Source: Sphingomonas sp. PAMC 26621 (GTDB taxonomy: Bacteria; Pseudomonadota; Alphaproteobacteria; Sphingomonadales; Sphingomonadaceae). Taken from it: DNA of 43,430 nt. The number at the start of each line of letters is the position of its first letter. The stretch's first letter is position 1. Below the pieces are notes generated by a model. The model worked only from the letters and a program-made list of their open reading frames with translations. It did no database searches and was not told the DNA's origin. Both the position numbers and the translations under genes were made by a program. The stretch covers positions 1 through 43,430 of the forward strand of contig NZ_AIDW01000042.1 of NCBI RefSeq assembly GCF_000251145.1. Reading direction: 5' to 3'. Of the stretch, positions 1 to 7,554 are shown piece by piece.

Positions 1-31
1 CCGCCGGACGATCGATAGGATCTTGCATCAT
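1..31 (-). CDS. 5' end of a gene running off the window edge
   Basis: On the minus strand an AGGAG ribosome-binding site (35-39) is followed by three consecutive ATG codons (34-26) and an open frame reading MQDPIDRPA before the window ends. The spacing favours the second or third ATG. Only about ten codons are visible, so no product can be named. It lies directly downstream of the lipoprotein gene at 67-456 and could share its transcript. Confidence 0.35.
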   Translation of the reverse strand, partial: MMQDPIDRPA

Positions 32-66
32 CATCTCCTGAAATAGCTGGTCAGCCTCGTCGGCTG

Positions 67-456
67 TTAATTGCCGCGGACTTCGTCCGCTTGGTTGTCG
101 AGAGCTTTACCGGTTGTTTTGGCTTGCGCACGGACCTCGGCGGCCTGACGCTCCAGCGCATCCGCCTGGCTGTCGCCGGACGCCCGCACGGTCTTGGCCT
201 GATCCTTTAGGGCGTCAGCGCGGGCATCGATTACGCGCATTTGTGCATGGTCCGCCCGATCCGCAAGCCTGCCGAGCCGCTGCTGCGGCCCTTCTCGGAA
301 CAGTCCTGGCTTTTCGCCCGCTGCTTGATCTGCCTGTTTGCCAGACTTCTCATGGGGCCCGTCACAACCGGTAAGGACGGCGAACCCAAACACGGCTACA
401 AGTGCCGCATAACTGTGCACGGCTCGCCTGATCATCTCGAGATGTTCGCTTCGCAT
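67..456 (-). CDS. Small predicted lipoprotein with helical repeats
   Basis: 129 residues. The N-terminus has a charged start, a hydrophobic stretch and a lipobox (VLTGC), so the mature protein would be lipid-anchored at the cysteine. The rest is charged and Ala/Gln/Asp-rich with repeated segments such as DALKDQAKTVRASGDSQADA and DALERQAAEVRAQAKTTGKA, which suggests a long helix or coiled coil. Translation may instead start at the second Met (432), just before the hydrophobic core; neither site has a strong Shine-Dalgarno. It heads a set of envelope/stress genes on the same strand. Exact function unknown. Confidence 0.65.
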   Translation of the reverse strand: MRSEHLEMIRRAVHSYAALVAVFGFAVLTGCDGPHEKSGKQADQAAGEKPGLFREGPQQRLGRLADRADHAQMRVIDARADALKDQAKTVRASGDSQADALERQAAEVRAQAKTTGKALDNQADEVRGN

Positions 457-554
457 CGCCTATGCTCGATTTGAAAGAGCCCGCGCGGTGCCAACCGCGC
501 AGGCTCTGATTGCGTTAAATACGCTTGTTGGTGCTACCCAGCTTATCGGCGTCG

Positions 555-1358
555 CTAATCGATCTCGACGTCGGTGCGGCGCACTGTATCATCGATCTCT
601 TCAACATGCTCTTCAGCGGTCTTCGAGACGACGACCTCCTCTACAACGCGCGCAGTCTTACCGACCACTGCCTCTTCGCCGGTCGCAGTCATGTCAATCG
701 TGCGCTCACGGAACGCGTCGCCCTCGGCTGCCGAAAGGGGCTTATCAACAGCACGACGCTCGACATGCACCTGCTCGTTGCGCAGACGGATCTGCTCATG
801 AACGGGCGTTTCAGTGACATAGGAGCGCACGCGCACGCCGCCACGGTCCACGTCGCGCTTGCCGACAACGAGCTGCTCTTCAACAATCGGAACAACTTCC
901 TCACGCTCCCCGTCGAGGTCGTGAGTACGGTTCGTATCGTGCGCGGTGGTGCCACCAAGAGCACCCAAACCCGCTGCCCCTGCACCCGCTGCCGGATGAT
1001 CCCAGCCGGACGAACGCCACTCGCTCGAGCGGTCGTCGATATCGACGCTATTGGCATCTTCCAGAACCTTGACGGCCTCATCAACGTGCGCGTCTTCGAC
1101 GTCAGCAGTCAGCAGCACACCACCCCGGCGAACGCCTTCCTCATAAGTGTGGCGGTCCTCATCGGGAAGGAACGCGTGCTTGATCGAATCCCACATTCCG
1201 CGGTCCTGATGGGTCGAATAACCAGTCGCGTTATAGCCCGCGCTGGTCTTGTCATGGATGTGGATGTGATCGACGTCGACCCGTGCAGCCTTCAGCCGCT
1301 CCTTAGCGGCTTCGGCATCGGCGCGATTGTCGAACAGGGCAGTGATGGTGCTGGACAT
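555..1358 (-). CDS. GSP17M/DUF2382 (YsnF/AvaK-type) stress protein
   Basis: 267 residues, starting at ATG 1358 behind a good AGGAG site. Residues 1 to about 110 resemble the general-stress 17M domain (ITALFDNRADAEAAKERL near the start), followed by a Gly/Ala linker. Residues about 145-260 form a DUF2382 domain with the typical alternating charged and valine-rich repeats (EEVVPIVEEQLVVGKRDV, ARVVEEVVVSKTAEEHVEEI). The family is linked to desiccation, oxidative and osmotic stress, but its biochemical role is unknown. It lies beside an OmpA protein and a second DUF2382 gene, so the three probably act in envelope stress. Confidence 0.85.
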   Translation of the reverse strand: MSSTITALFDNRADAEAAKERLKAARVDVDHIHIHDKTSAGYNATGYSTHQDRGMWDSIKHAFLPDEDRHTYEEGVRRGGVLLTADVEDAHVDEAVKVLEDANSVDIDDRSSEWRSSGWDHPAAGAGAAGLGALGGTTAHDTNRTHDLDGEREEVVPIVEEQLVVGKRDVDRGGVRVRSYVTETPVHEQIRLRNEQVHVERRAVDKPLSAAEGDAFRERTIDMTATGEEAVVGKTARVVEEVVVSKTAEEHVEEIDDTVRRTDVEID

Positions 1359-1396
1359 GATTTCTCCTGAATAAACGTTGGATAGAAAAGGGTTGC

Positions 1397-2023
1397 TTAT
1401 CTCGCCGTTACGACGAGTTCGGTACGGCGGTTCTCGAAACGCCCCCCTGCCGTCGTATTGGTGTCGACGGGGTCGGTTGCACCGCCCGAGACGGTCTCGA
1501 TCCCCCCGGCATCGATGCCCTTGGCCACAAGCGCCGCCTTAACGCTCTCAGCGCGAGCCTTGCCGAGCGCCATGTTAGTCGCATCGCTGCCGCGCGAGTC
1601 CGCATAGCCGGCGATCCGGACATGAGAGGTTGGATACTGCCTCAAAGCCATTGCGACTTGATCGACCTCTGCCGCGTCAGCCGCACGAATGTCGCTCTTG
1701 GCTGTGTCGAAGTTTAGCTTCTCAGACGTGAAAGTACGTGGCGTCGCTTCCGTGCCGCCCAGATACGCACCAAGACCAGACGTACCGACCAATGCTGCCG
1801 ATTTCGGCGCATTAGGAGTCTGCGCTATCACTTTGCTCGGGGCTGGAGCCGGCACGACGGCGACTGTGTCCTCTTTGTGGCAGCGGCTTAAACCGAGGAT
1901 AAGGGCGAGCAGCCCCAACGCCAGCGCCAACCACGCGAGCGCTTGTACCCAGCCTGGCTGAACGTTCCTTTCGATATGCACGTGGCTTGGCGCGCCGGGT
2001 TTATGGTCGTTCGGTCCTGGCAT
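1397..2023 (-). CDS. OmpA-family peptidoglycan-binding membrane protein
   Basis: 208 residues from ATG 2023, which has an AGGAGGG site about eight bases upstream. Residues about 25-45 are one hydrophobic helix (WLALALGLLALILGL) acting as a membrane anchor, followed by a Pro/Ala linker. The C-terminal half is an OmpA-like domain: LNFDTAKSDI, then IAGYADSRGSDATNMALGKA, and the closing NRRTELVV. The conserved Asp and Arg that bind diaminopimelate are present. It probably tethers the membrane to the cell wall. It sits between the two DUF2382 genes on the same strand. Confidence 0.9.
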   Translation of the reverse strand: MPGPNDHKPGAPSHVHIERNVQPGWVQALAWLALALGLLALILGLSRCHKEDTVAVVPAPAPSKVIAQTPNAPKSAALVGTSGLGAYLGGTEATPRTFTSEKLNFDTAKSDIRAADAAEVDQVAMALRQYPTSHVRIAGYADSRGSDATNMALGKARAESVKAALVAKGIDAGGIETVSGGATDPVDTNTTAGGRFENRRTELVVTAR

Positions 2024-2040
2024 TAACAATCCCTCCTATT

Positions 2041-2427
2041 TTAGACTTCGTCGCCATCGCGCTCGATGACGGCGCGCATTTTGCGAAGCGTGGTAGGAAC
2101 TCGTACCTCCTCGGTTCGCGCTATCCGGCGAACGACGACCTCCTCGACGACGAAAAGGCGCTTTTCGACGATGGCGCGCTCTTCAACGATTGGAATGATC
2201 AGCAGTTCGCCCTCATGGTAAGGCACAGGCGCGACGGACACTTCGCGTTCGACCACGCGGCGCTCAATCTCGATGTCCTCGCGCGCAAGCTCCGCAACAA
2301 GATTGTGGGTTCTCTCTTCGACGACCGTGCTGACCCGGACATGGCTACTTTCCACGGTCCGCTTGGACACAGTCGCAACTTCTTCAATAATTGGAACCCT
2401 CGTGTGCTGATCGTCAAATTTGGCCAC
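2041..2427 (-). CDS. Short DUF2382 (YsnF-like) stress protein
   Basis: A DUF2382 domain with little else: RVPIIEEVATVSKRTVESS, LIIPIVEERAIVEKRLFVVE and EEVVVRRIARTEEVRVP show the alternating Val/Glu/Arg strands of the family. I place the start at GTG 2427 because the homologous part begins there; an in-frame ATG at 2487 would add 20 unlikely residues, and neither start has a strong ribosome-binding site. It looks like a stand-alone or duplicated copy of the C-terminal half of the neighbouring 267-residue protein. Confidence 0.7.
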   Translation of the reverse strand: MAKFDDQHTRVPIIEEVATVSKRTVESSHVRVSTVVEERTHNLVAELAREDIEIERRVVEREVSVAPVPYHEGELLIIPIVEERAIVEKRLFVVEEVVVRRIARTEEVRVPTTLRKMRAVIERDGDEV

Positions 2428-2520
2428 GTAGCTTATCGATCTCTCTGTTCCGAGGGATGTCGAAGAGCACACGCAGCGGGCCAGCAATCACGCTCCGCCA
2501 AGTGTATCTTAGGATGCGGA

Positions 2521-2545
2521 AACCGAAGGCCGTACCATTGGTTCC
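2521..2545 (-). promoter_or_regulatory. Possible EcfG (general stress sigma) promoter
   Basis: Read on the minus strand there is GGAAC, 16 bases, then GGTT, about 95 bases upstream of the DUF2382 gene. The alphaproteobacterial EcfG consensus is GGAAC-N16/17-CGTT, so this is one mismatch away. Control of DUF2382 genes by the general stress response would fit, but this is a short motif match only. Confidence 0.3.
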
Positions 2546-2723
2546 GCAAAAATCTTGGGACCTTGATTAGGATCATTAGAAATATCTGATGTGCCGAAAT
2601 CGCATGTGGACTGCGCTCAGTTGCTTGCCGCGACCCGCCCTGTAGAAAGGTTGTGTGAGCAGTTCGACGGGCTTTGTTGCAAAACTGACGCTGGGGATTC
2701 CCCAAGGGAATCGAGCGAGATAG

Positions 2724-3688
2724 ATGGGCGCGATGCCCAAACCTGCCGCACCGAAATATCGCACGACGAACTGGCCGGAGTATAATGCAGCGCTAAAGCG
2801 GCGCGGGTCACTGGAAATATGGTTTGATCCGCAGATGCACTGGTTGTCGAAGCCGTGCGGTCGTCCTGGTCGGCCGATGCGGTTTTCGGACAGCGCGATT
2901 GAGCTCTGCCTGACGCTGAAATCGCTATTCAATCTGCCATTGCGGCAAGTGACAGGGTTGGTAGCGAGCCTGATCAAACTTGCCGGGCTGGACTGGCCGG
3001 TGCCGGATTATACGACGCTATGCCGACGGCAGAAGACGTTGGTCGTCGAGCTTGGCGGGCGGCCCAGCTCAGGCGGCCTGCGCCTTCTGGTCGACAGCAC
3101 GGGCATTAAGATGACGGGTGAAGGTGAGTGGAAGACGCGCAAACATGGCGCTTCCTATCGCCGCCAGTGGCGCAAGCCTGTCCTGAGTTAGTCGAAGGGG
3201 TGCATCTGGGGATCGACGCGGCAACGCTGGATATCCGGGCCATCGAAGTCACGACGAATGCCATCGGCGATGCGCCGACCTTGCCCGATCTGCTGGCGCA
3301 GATCCCGCAAGACGAGCAGATACTCAGCGTCGGCGGAGATGGCGCTTACGATACCAGGGCGTGCCATGCTGCCATTGCCGAACGTGGTGCAGAGGCGGTC
3401 ATCCCGGTCCGTCGCAACGGCCAACCATGGACGAAAGACGGTCCCGGCGTCGATGCTCGCAATGAAGCGCTACGCGCTACAAAGCGCCTTGGCCGCGCGA
3501 TCTGGAAGAAGTGGAGCGGCTATCATCGCCGCAGTCTGGTCGAGACCAAAATGCACTGCTTCAAGCTTCTGAGCCAACGCGTTGTGGCTCGTACCTTCGA
3601 TCGTCAGATCACCGAGCTCAAAGTCCGTGCTGCAATCCTCAATCGCTTCTCCAAAATGGGAACGCCGATCACTGTCCGCATCGCATAA
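2724..3688 (+). pseudogene. IS5-family DDE transposase split by a 23-bp palindrome
   Basis: The first part (2724-3176, 151 codons) begins MGAMPKPAAPKY and carries the N-terminal IS5 region including the first catalytic Asp (LLVDSTGIK). The second part (3200-3688) resumes with VHLGIDAATL and includes the second Asp (GGDGAYDT) and the C-terminal Glu region (RRSLVETKM). Between them 23 bases are inserted exactly at a codon boundary. Removing them restores one 313-residue frame, a normal length for the family. The insertion shifts the frame and brings a stop codon, so the gene is broken. Confidence 0.85.
3177..3199 (+). repeat. 23-bp REP-like palindromic element
   Basis: An imperfect palindrome starting CCTGTCCTGAGTT and ending GTCGAAGGG, inserted in the IS5 transposase after GCGCAAG. 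A near-identical 23-base element lies in the IS3 remnant at 43050-43072, also after GCGCAAG on that gene's strand. Such sequences are abundant short repeats in sphingomonad genomes. Confidence 0.75.
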
Positions 3689-3995
3689 TATCTTTAAGTA
3701 AAAGGGCGGTTATGCTCTCGAGGCGTTATGCAACAAAGCCCGGGAAAACTGTAACTCTAACGCCATGTTGTAAAGGGACCGTGGCGGAACTTTTGAGAGT
3801 GTCTCCGAAAGCAACACTATTTTAAAAGATGGCGGTTCGTTGTCACAAATGCCCTCTTCTCAAAAGTTGCTCATTCCGAACGCAGTGTTCAAGCCCACTG
3901 TTGAGGCCCCGAGATCGTGAGCCTGCCGCCGCTGCGGTCCGAGCAGCGCATCGCGTCCCGAGAGCACACACGCCAGCGTTAACCGACGCCGGCCC

Positions 3996-4079
3996 TGTTG
4001 CGAAAGGGTTCCCTTTCGCGACAAAATACAGGCTAAACGAAATCAGTGGCTTGGCTGTCGCGAAAGGCTGTAGCAAAAC
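3996..4079 (+). promoter_or_regulatory. Putative res/recombination site of the adjacent resolvase
   Basis: Just upstream of the resolvase gene lies an inverted repeat TGTTGCGAAAGGG, TT, CCCTTTCGCGACA (3996-4023; arms match at 12 of 13 positions). A third half-site TGTCGCGAAAG (4056-4066) follows, then CTGTAGCAAAAC. The TGTCGCGAAAG plus CTGTNGCNAAAC pair recurs upstream of the second resolvase (13957-13980). Its position and two-fold symmetry fit a serine-resolvase binding region. Confidence 0.5.
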
Positions 4080-4085
4080 GCGCGG

Positions 4086-4646
4086 ATGAAAATCGGCTAT
4101 GCACGGGTCTCTTCTGGAGAACAGAACCTCGACCTTCAGCGTGATGCTCTGACTCTCGCTGGATGCAGCATGATCTATGAGGATGAGGGTGTGTCAGGTG
4201 TTGCGCGTCGGCGTCCTGGGCTCGACCAGGCGCTCGCCACGCTGAAACAGGGCGACACCCTGGTCACGTGGCGGCTTGACCGCCTGGGACGCTCCCTGCC
4301 GCACCTGATCGAGCTGGTAGCGGCCTTGCAGGTTCGGGGTTGCGGGTTCGTCTCGCTCAACGAGGCGATCGATACCGGTTCGGCTGGGGGTAAGCTGGTG
4401 TTTCACATCATGGGAGCGCTGGCCGAGTTCGAGCGTGCCCTAATTGTAGAACGCACTCGCGCCGGCATGGCTTCTGCCCGAGTGCGTGGCCGACATCTCG
4501 GCCGCCCTCGCGCCCTGACGGGTGCACAGCTCTACAAAGCAAAGGACGAAATCGCCGCCGATCGCGAGACCACCGCCAGCATGGCGGCCCTGCTCGGCGT
4601 CAGCCGCTCAACCCTGTGGCGGGCGCTACGGGATCAGGAAAGTTGA
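4086..4646 (+). CDS. Serine recombinase (resolvase/invertase family)
   Basis: 186 residues, a full-length small serine recombinase. The catalytic region reads MKIGYARVSSGEQNLDLQ with the nucleophile Ser9. LDRLGRS and the E helix (MGALAEFERALIVERTRAGM) follow. The C-terminal 45 residues are a Hin-like helix-turn-helix (GRPRALTGAQL, then TTASMAALLGVSRSTLWRAL). It probably resolves cointegrates or inverts DNA at the site directly upstream. The stop overlaps the ATG of a 41-codon frame. No transposase of its own is left nearby, so it may be the residue of a larger transposon. Confidence 0.92.
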   Translation: MKIGYARVSSGEQNLDLQRDALTLAGCSMIYEDEGVSGVARRRPGLDQALATLKQGDTLVTWRLDRLGRSLPHLIELVAALQVRGCGFVSLNEAIDTGSAGGKLVFHIMGALAEFERALIVERTRAGMASARVRGRHLGRPRALTGAQLYKAKDEIAADRETTASMAALLGVSRSTLWRALRDQES

Positions 4647-4771
4647 TGGCAGCGAGCGCCCAATCCCAGTCGTTCAACGTCGCAATCGTGGTACCCGAAA
4701 CCTGCCGTTGGTTCACCTCCGACGTCGAAGGTTGGAATGACGAGGCCTGGGACAAGCCGTCGTCAGGGTAA
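4646..4771 (+). CDS. Possible 41-residue coupled small protein
   Basis: The resolvase stop codon overlaps an ATG (TGATG) that opens a 41-codon frame beginning MAASAQSQSFNVAIVVP and rich in Trp and acidic residues, ending WDKPSSG. The overlap suggests translational coupling, but I do not recognise the product and the length allows chance occurrence. Confidence 0.3.
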   Translation: MAASAQSQSFNVAIVVPETCRWFTSDVEGWNDEAWDKPSSG

Positions 4772-5558
4772 TTGAGCGTGAATGTCGGGTTTCAGATAAA
4801 CTAGCCATTCGCGCGGCTTCCAAGATCTGCAGGGCAACGGGCCAACTTTCACGGTAGCGACTTCGCAGAGATTGGATCTCAGGCCAAAATAGCAGCCGCC
4901 TCTCCCGTGACGAAAAACCCCCTCTCTAAGGTTGTCGCGCACTTTTTGAATCCGTCAGGGTATCTCGGACAGTAGTCCGAACATGGAGCACGTACGCCAC
5001 AGCTCACGCAGCCATTCTCCAGAATATGCAATGTTCTGCTTCGACAAACATGGGTTTTACGTCATGGCAGGGGGAGGCAGTGATCGACGCAGATTTTGCC
5101 ATTCCGGCGCCTCAGTGGTGCTCCTAGACGCCGACAGACGAATTTTCATCGGGACAGGGGTTGGCATTTTCACTGTTGGACGGCTGGGCCCCGGTAGCTT
5201 TAGTCTGAAAGCTTTCAGTAGGGAGCAGTACTGCGGCTGTCGTTCGCGGTATCAGTTGATAGCGACAACGGAGCGCCTAACTCTTGGCGATCGTTCAGCT
5301 CTCGAGGTGCGCAGAGGTCCACGATCGCCGTTAGTTGACCCAAATAATCATGTTGGCGGCAATGATAGCTGAAAGGTGCTTTAAGGAACAAACTGCCTTA
5401 TCATAGGTTAGGCTTTGATTGTCGGCTCTGCTAATGGCTGTCTGCAATTGAGGGTTGATCTTCGTCAGCTCCCGCCCAGCGAGGAGCATATTGATGGACC
5501 ATTATCTAAGACTGGGCCCTCTTAAGCGCGGCGATAACAGGCACCGCGGTAACGGCGA
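4772..5558. other. 787-bp stretch without a convincing gene
   Basis: No frame here has family-like features. A plus-strand frame at 4983-5372 (129 codons) lacks a ribosome-binding site and recognisable motifs and is judged spurious. The DNA is less GC-rich than its neighbours. It probably represents decayed or spacer sequence between the resolvase unit and the signalling block. Confidence 0.5.
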
Positions 5559-5978
5559 ATGAACCGAACGACGCCACAACTCCGACGGATTGCACGGAAC
5601 ATCATTTTGTTCGAATCTACCGAAGGGGAAGCCGCAGTTTCAGACTACCCAGTCACTGACCGTATGCGCCCCCAGCTAGCGCGCCTCATGGGGGACGGCT
5701 GGGTCCAAGTGCTGCTTGCTCGCGCGCTCGCCCTTGCGACCATCGAGATCCCGTGGCTCTCGCAAGCCTCAGTAAGTCGAAGCGGTGATCTTGAGGGCCT
5801 TCGGGACATCGGCAACGGAATGGATCCGAAGGTCTTTCTCGAAGGGCGCGTGGTTCTCTTGGCACAGCTTTTAGGACTGCTGGTTACGTTTGTCGGCCCT
5901 GCCCTGACGTGGGGCTTGGTGGACGAGATATGGCCCGACATCCCGCCCGAAGACCGCGATTTTGGCATGGAGCTATAA
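5559..5978 (+). CDS. Hypothetical protein coupled to a KaiC-like ATPase
   Basis: 139 residues, unrecognised. It has a basic N-terminus, a central amphipathic region (MRPQLARLMGDGWVQVLLAR) and one hydrophobic segment near residues 100-120 (VVLLAQLLGLLVTFVGPALT) that could be membrane-spanning. The last codons are very acidic (WPDIPPEDRDFGMEL). The stop codon is directly followed by the start of the KaiC-like gene, so the two are surely cotranscribed. It may be a membrane or adaptor partner of that ATPase, by context only. Confidence 0.6.
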   Translation: MNRTTPQLRRIARNIILFESTEGEAAVSDYPVTDRMRPQLARLMGDGWVQVLLARALALATIEIPWLSQASVSRSGDLEGLRDIGNGMDPKVFLEGRVVLLAQLLGLLVTFVGPALTWGLVDEIWPDIPPEDRDFGMEL

Positions 5979-7544
5979 ATGAAAAAGCCAACAAAAACGG
6001 CTCGACCTGCTGCTGTCGAAAAGCGCCACGGGAAAGGGGCGAAGGTCACCATCCACAAGCTGTCCACCGGCGTGCGCGGACTGGATGATATTCTCGGTGG
6101 CGGCCTGCCGGAATTTTCGCTTAGCCTGATCGGTGGTGCGCCCGGCAGCGGCAAGACTACCTTGGTCCATCAGTTCGCGTTTGCCAACGGCACCCGGGAG
6201 CGGCCGGCCCTTTACTTCACGATCCTCGGCGAACCGGTCATCAAGATGCTGCGCTACCAGCAGCAGTTTTCATTCTTCGATGCAGGAAAGGTCGGCAAGG
6301 CGGTTCAGTTCGTCAATCTTTCGGACATCGTCCTTGAGAAAAACCTGGACGCAGTGCTGGACGAGATCATCGCCCATGTGACTGCTACGAACGCGGGCGT
6401 GGTAGTGATGGATTCCTTTCGAACTCTTCTACGCAAGGCCAACGTCCTCGGCGAGCTTGAGGTCGAATCTTTCGTCCATCGCCTGTCGCAGTTTCTGACG
6501 GGCTCCGAAGTTACCACCATCCTCGTCGGTGAATATTTTCAGGACGAGATGCCTGACAACCCGCTATTTACGATGGTCGATGGCGTATTTTGGCTGACGC
6601 AGGCGACCGAGCGCAACTCCATCGTGCGCAAGTTGCAGGTCATGAAGCTGCGCGGACAGGCCTCGGTGCCGGGCCTTCATACCATCAGTATAACATCTGA
6701 CGGTCTCCAGGCGTTCTCACGGACCCTTGGATTAAACACCGTCCCCTCCCGGCCCAGCCGACGCAAGCGGCTATCGATCGGCATTCCGGATCTGGACACC
6801 ATGCTGGGCGGCGGCATTCTGGAAGGCGATAGCGTTCTCATCGCCGGGCCTTCGGGCACCGGCAAGTCGGCCTTGGCGACCCAGTTCATTGCCGAGGGTC
6901 TACGCCAGGGTGAGCCGGGAATCATGGCGATATTCGAAGAGCGACCACCAAGCTATTCGCAGCGGGCCGATAGCTTCGGTTTGCACCTCAGCGATGCGGA
7001 GAAGGACGGCAAGCTCGAACTTCTTTATCTAAGACCGCTCGACCTGTCCGTAGACGAGACAATGCAGGCCATTCTCGACGCGATCGAGCGCGTCGGTGCG
7101 AAACGGCTGGTAATCGATTCCTTGGTCGGCTTCGAAATGGCGCTCGCCCCCGGTTTCCGCGCTGACTTTCGTGAATCGCTTTATCGCATGATCGGCGCTT
7201 TGACGGGCGCAGGGATTACCATCCTCAGCACGGTCGAAGTGGAAGACAATTTCACGTCGCTACAATTCAGCCATTACGCCATATCGTTCCTCACCGATGA
7301 CATCATCAGGCTGCGTTATGTTGAAATCGACGGCCAGCTGCGCAAGACGATGGTCGTCATCAAGATGCGCGGTGGGAACCACAGCAAAGACATACGCGAA
7401 TACGTGATCACCACGAAGGGCGTCATCGTCATCGACCCCCGCCGAACGGATTACGCCAAGTTGAGCACCGGCATTCCGGAACGCACGGGGCCGCGCAAGG
7501 AGCAGCCGGACGAATTGCCACCAGAGTCCAAAGCAACCGTGTAA
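5979..7544 (+). CDS. Two-domain KaiC-like RecA-fold ATPase
   Basis: 521 residues, the size of cyanobacterial KaiC. Two RecA/DnaB-type domains are seen: Walker A at 52-60 (GGAPGSGKT) and at 290-297 (GPSGTGKS). Each is preceded by the KaiC-type LDxxLGGG motif (LDDILGGGLPE, LDTMLGGGILE). The second domain has an FEE catalytic pair after its first strand. The C-terminal KMRGGNHSKDIREYVI aligns with the KaiC KMRGSWHDKAIREF region. In the phosphorylation segment, ISFLTD (435-440) replaces ISTITD, keeping the Ser but not the Thr. No kaiA or kaiB is near. Downstream is a sensor kinase ten bases away, so it likely acts as an ATP-driven signalling switch rather than a full clock. Confidence 0.9.
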   Translation: MKKPTKTARPAAVEKRHGKGAKVTIHKLSTGVRGLDDILGGGLPEFSLSLIGGAPGSGKTTLVHQFAFANGTRERPALYFTILGEPVIKMLRYQQQFSFFDAGKVGKAVQFVNLSDIVLEKNLDAVLDEIIAHVTATNAGVVVMDSFRTLLRKANVLGELEVESFVHRLSQFLTGSEVTTILVGEYFQDEMPDNPLFTMVDGVFWLTQATERNSIVRKLQVMKLRGQASVPGLHTISITSDGLQAFSRTLGLNTVPSRPSRRKRLSIGIPDLDTMLGGGILEGDSVLIAGPSGTGKSALATQFIAEGLRQGEPGIMAIFEERPPSYSQRADSFGLHLSDAEKDGKLELLYLRPLDLSVDETMQAILDAIERVGAKRLVIDSLVGFEMALAPGFRADFRESLYRMIGALTGAGITILSTVEVEDNFTSLQFSHYAISFLTDDIIRLRYVEIDGQLRKTMVVIKMRGGNHSKDIREYVITTKGVIVIDPRRTDYAKLSTGIPERTGPRKEQPDELPPESKATV

Positions 7545-7554
7545 GCTCGCTCGC

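Larger units (their letters stand above)
2669..3741 (+). mobile_element. IS5-family (IS903-like) insertion sequence
   Basis: Terminal inverted repeats GGGCTTTGTTGCA (2669-2681) and TGCAACAAAGCCC (3729-3741) bracket one transposase gene. The GGCTTTGTTG ends resemble those of the IS903 group of IS5. The flanking nine bases do not match (AGTTCGACG left, CGGGAAAAC right), so no target duplication remains. The transposase is disrupted, so this copy is probably immobile. Confidence 0.75.

Noticed and set aside
525..1370. 281-codon plus-strand frame opposite the DUF2382 gene
   Set aside because: The minus-strand gene has a clear family match and a strong ribosome-binding site; the opposite frame has neither.
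4983..5372. 129-codon plus-strand frame
   Set aside because: No ribosome-binding site, no recognisable motif, and composition unlike the neighbouring genes. Kept only as a remark on the gene-free stretch.
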